The notes beneath the pieces are model-generated. The model did no database searches. It saw only the letters and a list, made by a program, of their open reading frames with translations, and was not told the DNA's origin. From Bacteroidota bacterium (lineage in GTDB: Bacteria; Bacteroidota; Bacteroidia; Bacteroidales; Prolixibacteraceae), in the NCBI GenBank assembly GCA_030632865.1, contig DAOVTY010000210.1, positions 1-5,769 of the forward strand: a stretch of 5,769 nucleotides of DNA, read 5' to 3'. Each line of letters opens with the position of its first letter. Position 1 is the stretch's first letter. This document shows positions 1 through 5,748 of this stretch, in pieces. Made by a program: the position numbers and the translations under genes.

Positions 1-1110
1 CAATTCAATGGCTTGTTTCGGTTTTATTATTTTTCCAAACTTTAAGTCAGTTTCGTCGAAAACAACTTTTTCAATTACTTCTTCACCATTTAATATTAGC
101 AAAGGTGCATCTTCTCCATAATCCTGTAAAGTAAAAATCCCATCATGGCAAATCTGCGAAAGGAATTCCTTGTTTATCATTTTTAACGAATCGTTACTTA
201 ATGAATTTACTTCAACCTGTTTCTCAGTCTCAATAATTTCTGTTTTAATCTCGTGATTCGCCAATCCCATAACCAAAATAGCGAGTAGCGGAAGTACTAT
301 TAATTGTTTCAATAGAACATACTTGTTTTCTGTTTTCTTTTTCATCATAATAATTCTGTTTTTAAGTTGTGAGCCGTTTAAGGCATTTAAAAATGGAGCA
401 ACACCAGCTTTATCTGCTAAACCAACCATGGCCATTTGGTAATCTTGCGGATTGCTGTGTTGTGTAATTTGATGGTCTGTTTTATATTCTAAATTATTTT
501 TAATGGCACCTTTTATTAACCACGCAAAAGGGTTAAACCACTGTATAATAAAAAGTAGTTCAGCAAATAGTACATCAAAGGTGTGTTTTTCTTTTACATG
601 AATATTTTCGTGATTTACTATCATTTTCAGATTTGGATGTTCTAGAGTATTTTCCGAAATCACAATTTTATTGAAAAACGAAAAGGGGTGAATGTCTTTA
701 TTTGTGATATTCACCTCAGTTTCAAACAATGTTTTTAAGCGGCTAAACCTAATTATATTCATTGCTTTAAAATGCCCTAATAAAAGATTAAACAAAAATC
801 CGGCTCCACCTAAAATATATAGCCCGATAAGATAATGATACCACTGAAAAACAAATTCGGTTAGCATAATACTTTCTGAAGCAGTTGCCAAATAGGCAAA
901 ACTGTTTGCGTTTTCAGATAAAATAGGCTCGATATATTTAACTGTTGTAAAAGTAATTAGTGGAATTACAAAACTCAACGCAAACGAAACCGGGAGATAA
1001 AATCTATTAAACACAAAATGTTTTTGGTTTTGAAACAGAAGCAAAAAAGTGATATAAAAAGCCCCGGCTGCCAGCGCCGATTTCCCTATATAAAAAAGAT
1101 AACTTTCCAT
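1..1110 (-). CDS. M56/BlaR1-family membrane zinc peptidase (antirepressor), partial at the left edge
   Basis: I translated the complement of 1110 to 1: it is open for 370 codons and leaves the window with no stop, so the C-terminus is missing. The product begins MESYLFYIGKSA. Hydrophobic segments at about residues 3-26, 38-57, 93-112 and 269-284 give the four-helix layout of BlaR1/MecR1-like proteins. The zinc-metallopeptidase motif HENIH (HExxH) is at 167-171. WFNPFAW at 191-197 and LEYKTD with a candidate third ligand E208 follow, as is usual for M56. After the last helix there is an extracytoplasmic tail (about 285-370) containing APLLILNGEEV, resembling the short plug-like repeat common at the end of Bacteroidota M56 proteins. 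It has no visible penicillin-binding sensor domain. The start codon overlaps the repressor stop by one base (TAATG), so the two are probably translationally coupled. By family analogy it would cleave or inactivate the BlaI-type repressor in response to an envelope signal; the ligand is unknown. Confidence 0.9.
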   Translation of the reverse strand, partial: MESYLFYIGKSALAAGAFYITFLLLFQNQKHFVFNRFYLPVSFALSFVIPLITFTTVKYIEPILSENANSFAYLATASESIMLTEFVFQWYHYLIGLYILGGAGFLFNLLLGHFKAMNIIRFSRLKTLFETEVNITNKDIHPFSFFNKIVISENTLEHPNLKMIVNHENIHVKEKHTFDVLFAELLFIIQWFNPFAWLIKGAIKNNLEYKTDHQITQHSNPQDYQMAMVGLADKAGVAPFLNALNGSQLKNRIIMMKKKTENKYVLLKQLIVLPLLAILVMGLANHEIKTEIIETEKQVEVNSLSNDSLKMINKEFLSQICHDGIFTLQDYGEDAPLLILNGEEVIEKVVFDETDLKFGKIIKPKQAIEL

Positions 1111-1469
1111 TATTTATTATCTTTAATCATTTTTACCAATTCATCTATTTCTTCAGCCGACAGACCTTTCTCTTTCACAAAAAATGCAACTGCACTTTTA
1201 TACGAATTATCAAAATAGTCAGTTACTACTTGCTTCATAAACGATTGTCGGTACTCTTCTTTCGAAATAAGTGGGAAATAGTGATAAGTGTTTCCGTACT
1301 GTGTAAACCCAATAATTCCTTTTTCTTGTAACAATCGCACCAGCGACGAGGTTGTATTGTAGTGTGGTTTGGGGTCAGGATATTTTTCGATAATATCTTT
1401 TACAAAAGCCTTTTCAAGTTTCCAGAGTATTTTCATTAACTCCTCCTCTTTGCGTGTGAATTTTTTCAT
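1110..1469 (-). CDS. BlaI/MecI/CopY-family winged-helix repressor
   Basis: This is a 119-residue protein of normal length for the Penicillinase_R family. Residues about 3-70 form the winged helix: EEELMKILWKLEKAFVKDI, then YNTTSSLVRLLQEKG (37-51), which fits the recognition-helix region, and the wing GNTYHYFPLI (59-68). Residues about 75-119 (MKQVVTDYFDNSYKSAVAFF, then LSAEEIDELVKMIKD) match the helical dimerisation tail of the family. It is the first gene of a two-gene unit with the M56 peptidase, the standard repressor/antirepressor pairing. It presumably binds the three 20-bp repeats just upstream (1531-1590) and represses its own promoter until the M56 protein inactivates it. Beta-lactam resistance is not implied: no beta-lactamase or PBP gene is in view, and in Bacteroidota such pairs occur next to many different cargo genes. 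The ATG at 1469 fits the family N-terminus. No clear Shine-Dalgarno precedes it. Confidence 0.93.
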   Translation of the reverse strand: MKKFTRKEEELMKILWKLEKAFVKDIIEKYPDPKPHYNTTSSLVRLLQEKGIIGFTQYGNTYHYFPLISKEEYRQSFMKQVVTDYFDNSYKSAVAFFVKEKGLSAEEIDELVKMIKDNK

Positions 1470-1522
1470 TTTTCAAACTTTAATATATTCCTCGTTACAA
1501 TTGAAATTTTAAAACGACACAA

Positions 1523-1553
1523 CAAACATACAACTGATTTTTCAGTTTTGCAA
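1523..1553 (-). promoter_or_regulatory. Promoter of the repressor/antirepressor unit
   Basis: On the complement, TATGTTTG (1530 down to 1523) matches the Bacteroidota -7 consensus TAnnTTTG perfectly. A TTG (1553 down to 1551) lies upstream with a 20-nt spacer, a normal spacing for the -33 element in this phylum. Transcription should start near 1515-1519, giving a leader of roughly 45-50 nt before the ATG at 1469. The spacer is exactly operator repeat 1. Confidence 0.7.
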
Positions 1554-1590
1554 CTATATTTTCAGTTTGCCAACTGTTTTGTCAGTTTTA
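1531..1590. repeat. Three tandem 20-bp repeats, likely BlaI-type operator
   Basis: Three adjacent units start at 1531, 1551 and 1571 with a period of exactly 20 bp. Each begins CAACT and has CAGTTT at the same place. Unit 1 holds a perfect dyad, AACTGA (1532-1537), four T, TCAGTT (1542-1547). Unit 3 has the dyad with one mismatch per half-site pair, and unit 2 keeps only the outer AACT/AGTT. The 20-bp period is close to two helical turns, so three repressor dimers could sit on the same DNA face. Unit 1 separates the -33 and -7 elements and unit 2 starts on the -33 TTG, so binding would block RNA polymerase. The binding protein is inferred from position, not shown. Confidence 0.75.
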
Positions 1591-1602
1591 AGTTTTTGAA
1601 AT

Positions 1603-1653
1603 CTCTTTGTACCTCTGCGTCTCCTCCGCAAACTCTACGGTTAATTTTTTTTC
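1603..1653. repeat. CTCTGCG-type low-complexity intergenic stretch, possible dispersed repeat remnant
   Basis: CTTTGTACCTCTGCGTCTCC followed by TCCGCAAACTCTACGGTTAA and a T-run is richer in GC than the DNA on either side. It shows a degenerate internal rhythm of CTNTGCG/CTCTACGG-like units. From memory, similar 'CTTTGCGTCTCTGCGGTTAA' stretches recur between genes in Bacteroidota and some other phyla. It codes for nothing I can recognise. That it belongs to a dispersed family is a guess needing a genome self-search. Confidence 0.35.
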
Positions 1654-1697
1654 GCATGGGAAATATTAATTGCAATACTTTTAAAAAATTCAAATAT

Positions 1698-1705
1698 TAT
1701 ATTTG
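1698..1705 (+). promoter_or_regulatory. Candidate -7 box for the DUF2752 gene
   Basis: TATATTTG matches TAnnTTTG exactly, 44 bp before the ATG at 1750. The nearest upstream TTG (1670-1672) gives a 25-nt spacer, longer than usual, so the -33 element is weak or absent. The box is the right arm of a short dyad, CAAATA-TTA-TATTTG (1691-1705), which might be a regulator site or simply AT-rich coincidence. Confidence 0.4.
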
Positions 1706-1749
1706 TTGTTGAATAAAAATTATATCCGATTTAAGTCAATATTTTCAGA

Positions 1750-2148
1750 ATGAAAAAAATTATAAATTTTGGACTGCCAATTATTTTTCTGGGGTTAGCA
1801 GTTCTATTTTTTGTGCTGAACCCAAACGAACATGAAATTTTTCCGAAATGTGTATTTCACTCTGCAACCGGATATTACTGCCCGGGATGTGGTTCTCAAC
1901 GTGCAATCCATAGTTTATTACATCTGAATTTTGCCGGTGTTATGGGTACTAATTTTCTATTTTTACCGGCAGTGTTGTTATTCATTTACCACTACACGTT
2001 CTTGTTTCTGAATAATAAATTTAAATGGAGGCTGCCAAATATCTTCTCCTTTAAAAGTACTCCGTGGATTATTTTAGGAGTTATTATTCTGTTTTGGATT
2101 TTACGAAATATGCCAGTCTATCCGTTCGATATTTTAGCTCCAAATTAG
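1750..2148 (+). CDS. DUF2752 family small membrane protein
   Basis: This is a 132-residue protein with three hydrophobic segments at about 5-23, 66-88 and 105-119. The loop after the first helix carries the signature of the DUF2752 family: C34, then YYCPGCGSQRA (42-52) and LLHLNF (56-61), with C44 and C47 in a CPxCG knuckle. The C-terminal RNMPVYPFDILAP (119-131) is also typical of the family. The cysteines could bind metal or form a disulfide, but no function is established and I assign none. The gene stands alone on the plus strand, divergent from the BlaI-type unit and convergent with the GHL10 hydrolase, so it is not in an operon with either. The MKK start at 1750 precedes the first helix directly and gives the usual family length. 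Confidence 0.9.
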   Translation: MKKIINFGLPIIFLGLAVLFFVLNPNEHEIFPKCVFHSATGYYCPGCGSQRAIHSLLHLNFAGVMGTNFLFLPAVLLFIYHYTFLFLNNKFKWRLPNIFSFKSTPWIILGVIILFWILRNMPVYPFDILAPN

Positions 2149-2185
2149 GAGAGGTAAAAAGAGAGAGTTGTGAATTTGCACAAAA

Positions 2186-3694
2186 TTATAATTTCAATAT
2201 TACAGGTTTACTAATCTCACTTTCGTTGTGCAATCTATCTAACACAGAAACTCGCACTTCATATTTTTTCTTTTTTTTGTTGAATTTTGAAAATTTAAAT
2301 TCTTTGTTGCCGGTAATTTTATAAATATAATTGCTATTCTCAGAGTTAAACTTTAACCCCTGCTCGTTAATATAAATTACAAACTGCTTGGGCTTATCCA
2401 TTTCATTTAGAAATTCATCAACTTTCCACTTTATTTTTTTTCCTCTCTTTTTAAACTTTACAACCTTTTGTGGAGGTGTATTATCGATCCATTTCATAGG
2501 TGGAATAATTGCAGGTTTTCTATTCAAACTCAACTTTAGACTATCTTGCAAGCCCATTAAATTGCGGTTAAAATGGTTACTGCTATAAAATGCCGAGCCG
2601 TTAATTTCAGGAATTGCACGCAACAAATTAATCTGTTTTGGAAGTTCGCCCGGCATCGTCCATTCTTTAGTTACCGATGAAGAATCTATTTTATAAATAC
2701 CGTGACCAATGTACATTCCTCTGGAATATGAATGGTTTGCCCACCAATTTGCGAGCAAATCAAAATCTACAGTTGGATGACCGATTTGCCAATAAAGTTG
2801 TGGAAGCAAATAATCTATCCAGCCATTTTCTTGCCATTTAATTACATCTGCAAAAAGATGATCGTAGTTTGTTGTACCTGCATTTGTTTTCGAACCTCTC
2901 GGATCGTCTGCAACATTTCGCCATACACCAAACGGACTTATTCCGAATTTTACCCAGGGTTTTGTAGCTTTAATTGTTTCGTTAAGCAAATTAATAAGTA
3001 TGTGAACATTTTCTCGCCGCCAATCTGCTTTATTTTCAGCTAAAAAATCTCTGCCATTTTCTTTAAACGAAATGGTATCCGGAAAATCTTCTTTTAAAGG
3101 ATAGGGATAAAAATAGTCGTCGAAATGGATAGCATCAACATCGTAGCGCGAAACAATATCTTTAACAACTTTAACTACAAAATCTCTTGCTTCTGGTAAT
3201 CCCGGATCGAAATATAGTTTGTTTCCATATTTCAAAATCCACTCAGGATGTTGAAAAGCAATATGATTAACAGAAAGTGGTTCAGTGCTATTTTGCACAA
3301 CTCTGTACGGATTTAACCAGGCATGTAATTCCATTCCTCTATTATGGCACTCTTTTATCCAAAACTCAAGTGGGTCGTAAAAAGGTTTTGGAGGCTTTCC
3401 TTGGGTTCCAGATAAATATCTCGACCACGGTTCCAGTTTAGAACTATACATTGCATCAGCTGCCGGACGTATTTGCAGAATAATGGCATTCATTCCAAGC
3501 TTCTGGTTATTATCTAAAATTGCAATAATCTCATTTTGTTGCTCTTCAGTTGAAAGTCCACGTTTAGATGGCCAATCTATATTTGAAACAGTTGCAACCC
3601 ACACTGCACGAAATTCGTATTTAGGAATTGATGTTTGGGCTGATACCCAAAAAATGTCGCAAAGCAATATTAGTAAAAGTAAAATCTTCTTCAT
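2186..3694 (-). CDS. Secreted GHL10-family glycoside hydrolase (YngK/DigH-like)
   Basis: This 502-residue protein has a signal peptide (1-19, MKKILLLLILLCDIFWVSA, likely cut before Q20) and so works in the periplasm or outside. Residues about 26-390 are a GHL10 (former DUF187) TIM-barrel-type hydrolase. Visible motifs are EFRAVWVATVSNIDWPS (27-43), QIRPAADAMY (74-83), HAWLNPYR (124-131), YFDPG (161-165), DAIHFDDYFYPYP (187-199), GISPFGVWRN (251-260) and LLPQLYW (296-302). Acidic residues D192 and D193 are candidates for catalysis. A fibronectin-III-like module follows (about 405-500, TPPQKVVKFKK then QFVIYINEQG). A characterised relative, E. coli DigH (YddW), cleaves peptide-free peptidoglycan glycan strands. 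The next locus, transcribed away from it, encodes MurNAc salvage enzymes, which suggests cell-wall glycan as substrate, but other glycans are possible. Length and motifs are complete. Confidence 0.92.
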   Translation of the reverse strand: MKKILLLLILLCDIFWVSAQTSIPKYEFRAVWVATVSNIDWPSKRGLSTEEQQNEIIAILDNNQKLGMNAIILQIRPAADAMYSSKLEPWSRYLSGTQGKPPKPFYDPLEFWIKECHNRGMELHAWLNPYRVVQNSTEPLSVNHIAFQHPEWILKYGNKLYFDPGLPEARDFVVKVVKDIVSRYDVDAIHFDDYFYPYPLKEDFPDTISFKENGRDFLAENKADWRRENVHILINLLNETIKATKPWVKFGISPFGVWRNVADDPRGSKTNAGTTNYDHLFADVIKWQENGWIDYLLPQLYWQIGHPTVDFDLLANWWANHSYSRGMYIGHGIYKIDSSSVTKEWTMPGELPKQINLLRAIPEINGSAFYSSNHFNRNLMGLQDSLKLSLNRKPAIIPPMKWIDNTPPQKVVKFKKRGKKIKWKVDEFLNEMDKPKQFVIYINEQGLKFNSENSNYIYKITGNKEFKFSKFNKKKKKYEVRVSVLDRLHNESEISKPVILKL

Positions 3695-3713
3695 ATCAAA
3701 AAATATAATTGTG

Positions 3714-3721
3714 CAAAGATA
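3714..3721 (-). promoter_or_regulatory. -7 box for the GHL10 hydrolase gene
   Basis: The complement of 3721-3714 reads TATCTTTG, a perfect TAnnTTTG, followed by C. This TATCTTTGC form is very common upstream of Bacteroidota genes. It lies 19 bp before the ATG at 3694, so the leader would be only about 10-15 nt. I see no TTG at the usual -33 distance. Confidence 0.55.
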
Positions 3722-3797
3722 CGATTGCTTTGTTTCCGACTATAAAATGGATGAAAAAATAATAGAACTCTATACATAAATTAGTTAATTTCGTAAA

Positions 3798-4637
3798 ATG
3801 ATTTTAATTGCAGATAGCGGTTCAACAAAAACAAATTGGTATTACTCTAATCATGAGCATCATTCCAAAATTATTTCAACGGGTGGGATAAATCCATTTT
3901 TTAGTTCTACTGAGGATATTATTGTAGAGCTTAGAACAGATTTAATTCCAAAAATAAATAATACAATTTTAGAGATATATTTTTACGGAGCCGGTATTAT
4001 TAACGACGAGAAAGGAAACGTTGTTATGACGGCGTTGCTAACGCTGTTTCCATCTGCAAAAGTAGAAGTACAGAGCGATTTACTTGCCGCTGCCCGAGCT
4101 TTGTTTGGAAATAAAAAAGGAATTGCCTGCATTCTTGGAACAGGAACTAACTCGTGTTTGTACGATGGTAAAAATATTGTTGAGCATATTCCTCCTCTTG
4201 GCTTTATTTTGGGCGACGAAGGTAGTGGTGCTACTTTAGGACGAAAATTAACAAGCGACTATTTTAAAGGTATTTTACAAGAAAATCTATCACAAAAATT
4301 TCAAAAACAATTTCCAATTAAGTATGCCGAATTTATGGAAAGCGTTTACAAGAGAGAAAAACCAAACAAATTTCTGGCTCAATTTGTTCCTTTTATTGCT
4401 GAAAATATAAACGATAATTATTGCAGAAGTTTGGTCGAAAACTCGTTTATTGAGTTTATTGATAGGAATGTAAAATTTTATACAAATTTTAATGAATTAG
4501 AAATAAGTTTTATTGGCTCAGTTGCTTATTTTTTCAATAAACAAATTAAAACAGTATTCGAGAAAAATAATTTGAAATTAGGCACTATTTTAAGAGAACC
4601 ACTAAGTGCTTTATCTCAATATCACATAAGTAATTAA
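3798..4637 (+). CDS. murK: BadF/BadG-family sugar kinase, probable N-acetylmuramic acid kinase (MurK-like)
   Basis: This 279-residue cytoplasmic kinase has the ASKHA/BadF-BadG fold (usual length about 280). ATP-site motifs are visible: phosphate-1 loop DSGSTKTNW (6-14), phosphate-2 loop ILGTGTNSC (112-120) and adenosine-motif-like FIGSVAYFF (238-246). D94 in QSDLLAAARAL is the likely catalytic base. PPLGFILGDEGSGATLGRK (132-150) is the family's sugar-site hallmark. Homologues phosphorylate N-acetylglucosamine or, in Tannerella forsythia, MurNAc (MurK). Only one base separates its stop from the MurQ start, and MurQ needs MurNAc-6-phosphate, so MurNAc is the better guess. In T. forsythia the equivalent genes form murT-murK-murQ; no murT transporter is adjacent here. 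A GlcNAc kinase is the main alternative, since sequence alone cannot fix substrate specificity. The MILIADSGS start is the family's normal N-terminus. Confidence 0.9.
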   Translation: MILIADSGSTKTNWYYSNHEHHSKIISTGGINPFFSSTEDIIVELRTDLIPKINNTILEIYFYGAGIINDEKGNVVMTALLTLFPSAKVEVQSDLLAAARALFGNKKGIACILGTGTNSCLYDGKNIVEHIPPLGFILGDEGSGATLGRKLTSDYFKGILQENLSQKFQKQFPIKYAEFMESVYKREKPNKFLAQFVPFIAENINDNYCRSLVENSFIEFIDRNVKFYTNFNELEISFIGSVAYFFNKQIKTVFEKNNLKLGTILREPLSALSQYHISN

Positions 4638-4638
4638 T

Positions 4639-5448
4639 ATGAATATCACAGAATCGAGTTCGAATTATAACAATTTGGAACAAATGAGTGTTCTCGAATT
4701 ATTGGAAGGAATTCACAACGAAGACAAAAAAGTATTTCCAGCCATTGAAAAAGTTATACCACAAATAGAAAAATTAGTATCCGAAATAGTACCAAGAGTA
4801 AAAAAGGGTGGACGATTGTTCTATATTGGAGCAGGAACAAGTGGACGATTAGGAATTTTAGATGCTTCTGAAATACCACCTACATACGGAGTTGGTTATG
4901 GTTTGGTAATTGGATTAATTGCCGGAGGCGACCAGGCAATCAGAAAGGCAGTAGAATCGGCAGAGGATAATGATAAACTCTCGTGGGAAATTTTAAAAGA
5001 CCACAAAATAAATAATCTTGATACTGTTGTTGGAATTGCCGCTTCGGGAGGAACTCCCTATGTAATTGGCGCAGTAAAAAATGCTCGAAAAAATGGAATT
5101 TTAACTGGATGCATAACAAATAATCCAAATACTATGCTTGCTAAAAATGTAGATATTCCGATTGAAGCAATTGTGGGACCTGAATTTGTTACAGGTAGCA
5201 CACGTATGAAATCGGGCACTGCTCAAAAACTAATTTTAAACATGATTACCACCTCTTTAATGATTCAATTGGGAAGAGTTAAAGGAAACAAAATGGTAAA
5301 CATGCAGTTAACCAACGAAAAGCTGATAATGCGTGGAACTTTAATGATTATGGACGAATTAAATTACTCCGAAACTAAAGCAAAAAGATTATTGCTGCTG
5401 CATGGTTCAGTACAAAAAGTATTCGACGAAGCAAAAAAGTTACTTTAA
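4639..5448 (+). CDS. murQ: N-acetylmuramic acid 6-phosphate etherase
   Basis: MurQ cleaves the D-lactyl ether of MurNAc-6-phosphate in the cytoplasm, giving GlcNAc-6-phosphate and D-lactate, in cell-wall recycling. The 269-residue product is a SIS-domain protein. It begins with the family N-terminus NITESSSNYNNLEQMS (2-17). The sugar-phosphate loop is IGAGTSGRLG (63-72), followed by LDASEIPPTYG (74-84), ESAEDN (106-111), AASGGTPYVIG (134-144) and GPEFVTGSTRMKSGTAQK (180-197). E78 and E109 align with the catalytic acid/base pair E83 and E114 of E. coli MurQ, with the same 31-residue spacing. It is shorter than the ~298-residue E. coli enzyme because the C-terminal region is reduced, as I recall for other Bacteroidota MurQ proteins. 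The ATG lies one base after the kinase stop, so the two are almost certainly cotranscribed and coupled. Confidence 0.97.
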   Translation: MNITESSSNYNNLEQMSVLELLEGIHNEDKKVFPAIEKVIPQIEKLVSEIVPRVKKGGRLFYIGAGTSGRLGILDASEIPPTYGVGYGLVIGLIAGGDQAIRKAVESAEDNDKLSWEILKDHKINNLDTVVGIAASGGTPYVIGAVKNARKNGILTGCITNNPNTMLAKNVDIPIEAIVGPEFVTGSTRMKSGTAQKLILNMITTSLMIQLGRVKGNKMVNMQLTNEKLIMRGTLMIMDELNYSETKAKRLLLLHGSVQKVFDEAKKLL

Positions 5449-5604
5449 CTTTACAATGAGTTTTATCTGCTATTTTAATTTATAAAATATAACTTTATAA
5501 CAAACAGAGAGTTAATGGGTTAATTGTATTTAGCACAATTTTAAAAACATTGAATTTTTAGTGAATACTTTTTAATAAATTAATGATAAGCAGTAAAAAA
5601 ATAA
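5449..5604. other. AT-rich intergenic stretch after murQ
   Basis: No ORF worth reporting is present. Two short, nearly GC-free stems occur: TTATAAA/TTTATAA (5480-5486 with 5494-5500), and AATTGT/ACAATT (5522-5527 with 5535-5540). The second is followed by TTTAAAAA and might be a weak terminator for the kinase-murQ unit, but a six-pair stem with one G-C pair is poor evidence. Confidence 0.3.
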
Positions 5605-5612
5605 TATCTTTG
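5605..5612 (+). promoter_or_regulatory. -7 box of an unassigned plus-strand transcript
   Basis: TATCTTTG followed by C is a perfect TAnnTTTG match, with the same core as the box before the GHL10 gene. No TTG is seen at -33; the upstream DNA is A/T only. Transcription would start near 5618-5620. The next 150 bases hold no conventional gene, only hairpins and a micro-ORF, so the transcript is either a small RNA or the leader of a gene beyond the right edge. Confidence 0.5.
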
Positions 5613-5650
5613 CTGCCAGAAGTTAACGTTTAGAAGAAAAGTTGAAAATA

Positions 5651-5671
5651 ACAATCTGTATTATTGATTGT
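5651..5671 (+). other. Hairpin in the candidate small transcript
   Basis: ACAATC (5651-5656) and GATTGT (5666-5671) are perfect reverse complements around a 9-base loop. The stem is AT-rich and moderate at best. It lies about 35 bases after the predicted transcription start. Confidence 0.3.
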
Positions 5672-5694
5672 CAAAAATATTTAAGATAAATCTC

Positions 5695-5748
5695 ATGCTT
5701 ACCGTTCTGGTAAGTTTGTGGTTTTTAGGTTTAGTTGGTTTAGGTTAA
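5695..5748 (+). CDS. Possible 17-residue hydrophobic micro-ORF
   Basis: ATG at 5695 opens MLTVLVSLWFLGLVGLG, then TAA at 5746-5748. The peptide has no charged residue and would just span a membrane. It could resemble a small membrane peptide, a leader peptide or a type I toxin-like peptide, but I recognise no family. It sits about 75 bases after the predicted start of transcription from 5605-5612 and stops 3 bases before the terminal hairpin. A perfect stem, CTTACC/GGTAAG (5698-5714), begins right after the start codon. A random 17-codon ORF is common, so translation is unproven. Its regular codons (TTA, GGT, GTT) could equally be a G/T-rich low-complexity tract. Confidence 0.25.
   Translation: MLTVLVSLWFLGLVGLG
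5698..5714 (+). other. Hairpin overlapping the micro-ORF start
   Basis: CTTACC (5698-5703) and GGTAAG (5709-5714) pair perfectly around the 5-base loop GTTCT, with a possible extra G-U pair at 5697/5715. Because it begins right after the ATG at 5695, it could reduce initiation or be a structural stem of a small RNA. Confidence 0.4.

Noticed and set aside
1018..1218. Plus-strand 66-codon ORF over the M56/BlaI junction
   Set aside because: It is antisense to two well-supported family members and its translation resembles no protein; it is a shadow.
1110..1469. Beta-lactam resistance locus
   Set aside because: BlaI/M56 pairs regulate many kinds of genes in Bacteroidota. No beta-lactamase or PBP is present and the sensor domain is absent in the visible part.
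2168..2183. TTGTG/CACAA stem in the 37-bp convergent gap as a bidirectional terminator
   Set aside because: A five-pair stem with a six-base loop and no clean T-run is too weak to call.
2064..2324. Plus-strand 86-codon ORF overlapping the end of the DUF2752 gene and the hydrolase 3' end
   Set aside because: It is out of frame with DUF2752, antisense to the hydrolase, and low in complexity.
2732..3043. Plus-strand 103-codon ORF inside the hydrolase gene, and similar ORFs at 2388-2588 and 3483-3779
   Set aside because: All are antisense to the GHL10 coding sequence, which has full-length family motifs.
3747..3779. Ten-codon ORF MDEKIIELYT upstream of the kinase as a possible leader peptide
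   Set aside because: It has no ribosome-binding signal, no clear promoter before it and no regulatory codon run; an ORF of this length is expected by chance.
4940..5128. Minus-strand 62-codon ORF inside murQ
   Set aside because: It is antisense to the conserved MurQ core and has no family signature.
5716..5745. GGTTTAG-like G/T-rich tract as a telomere-like or G-quadruplex repeat
   Set aside because: The units are irregular and contain only G pairs rather than runs of three or more; the pattern is explained by repeated Leu/Gly/Val codons or simple composition.
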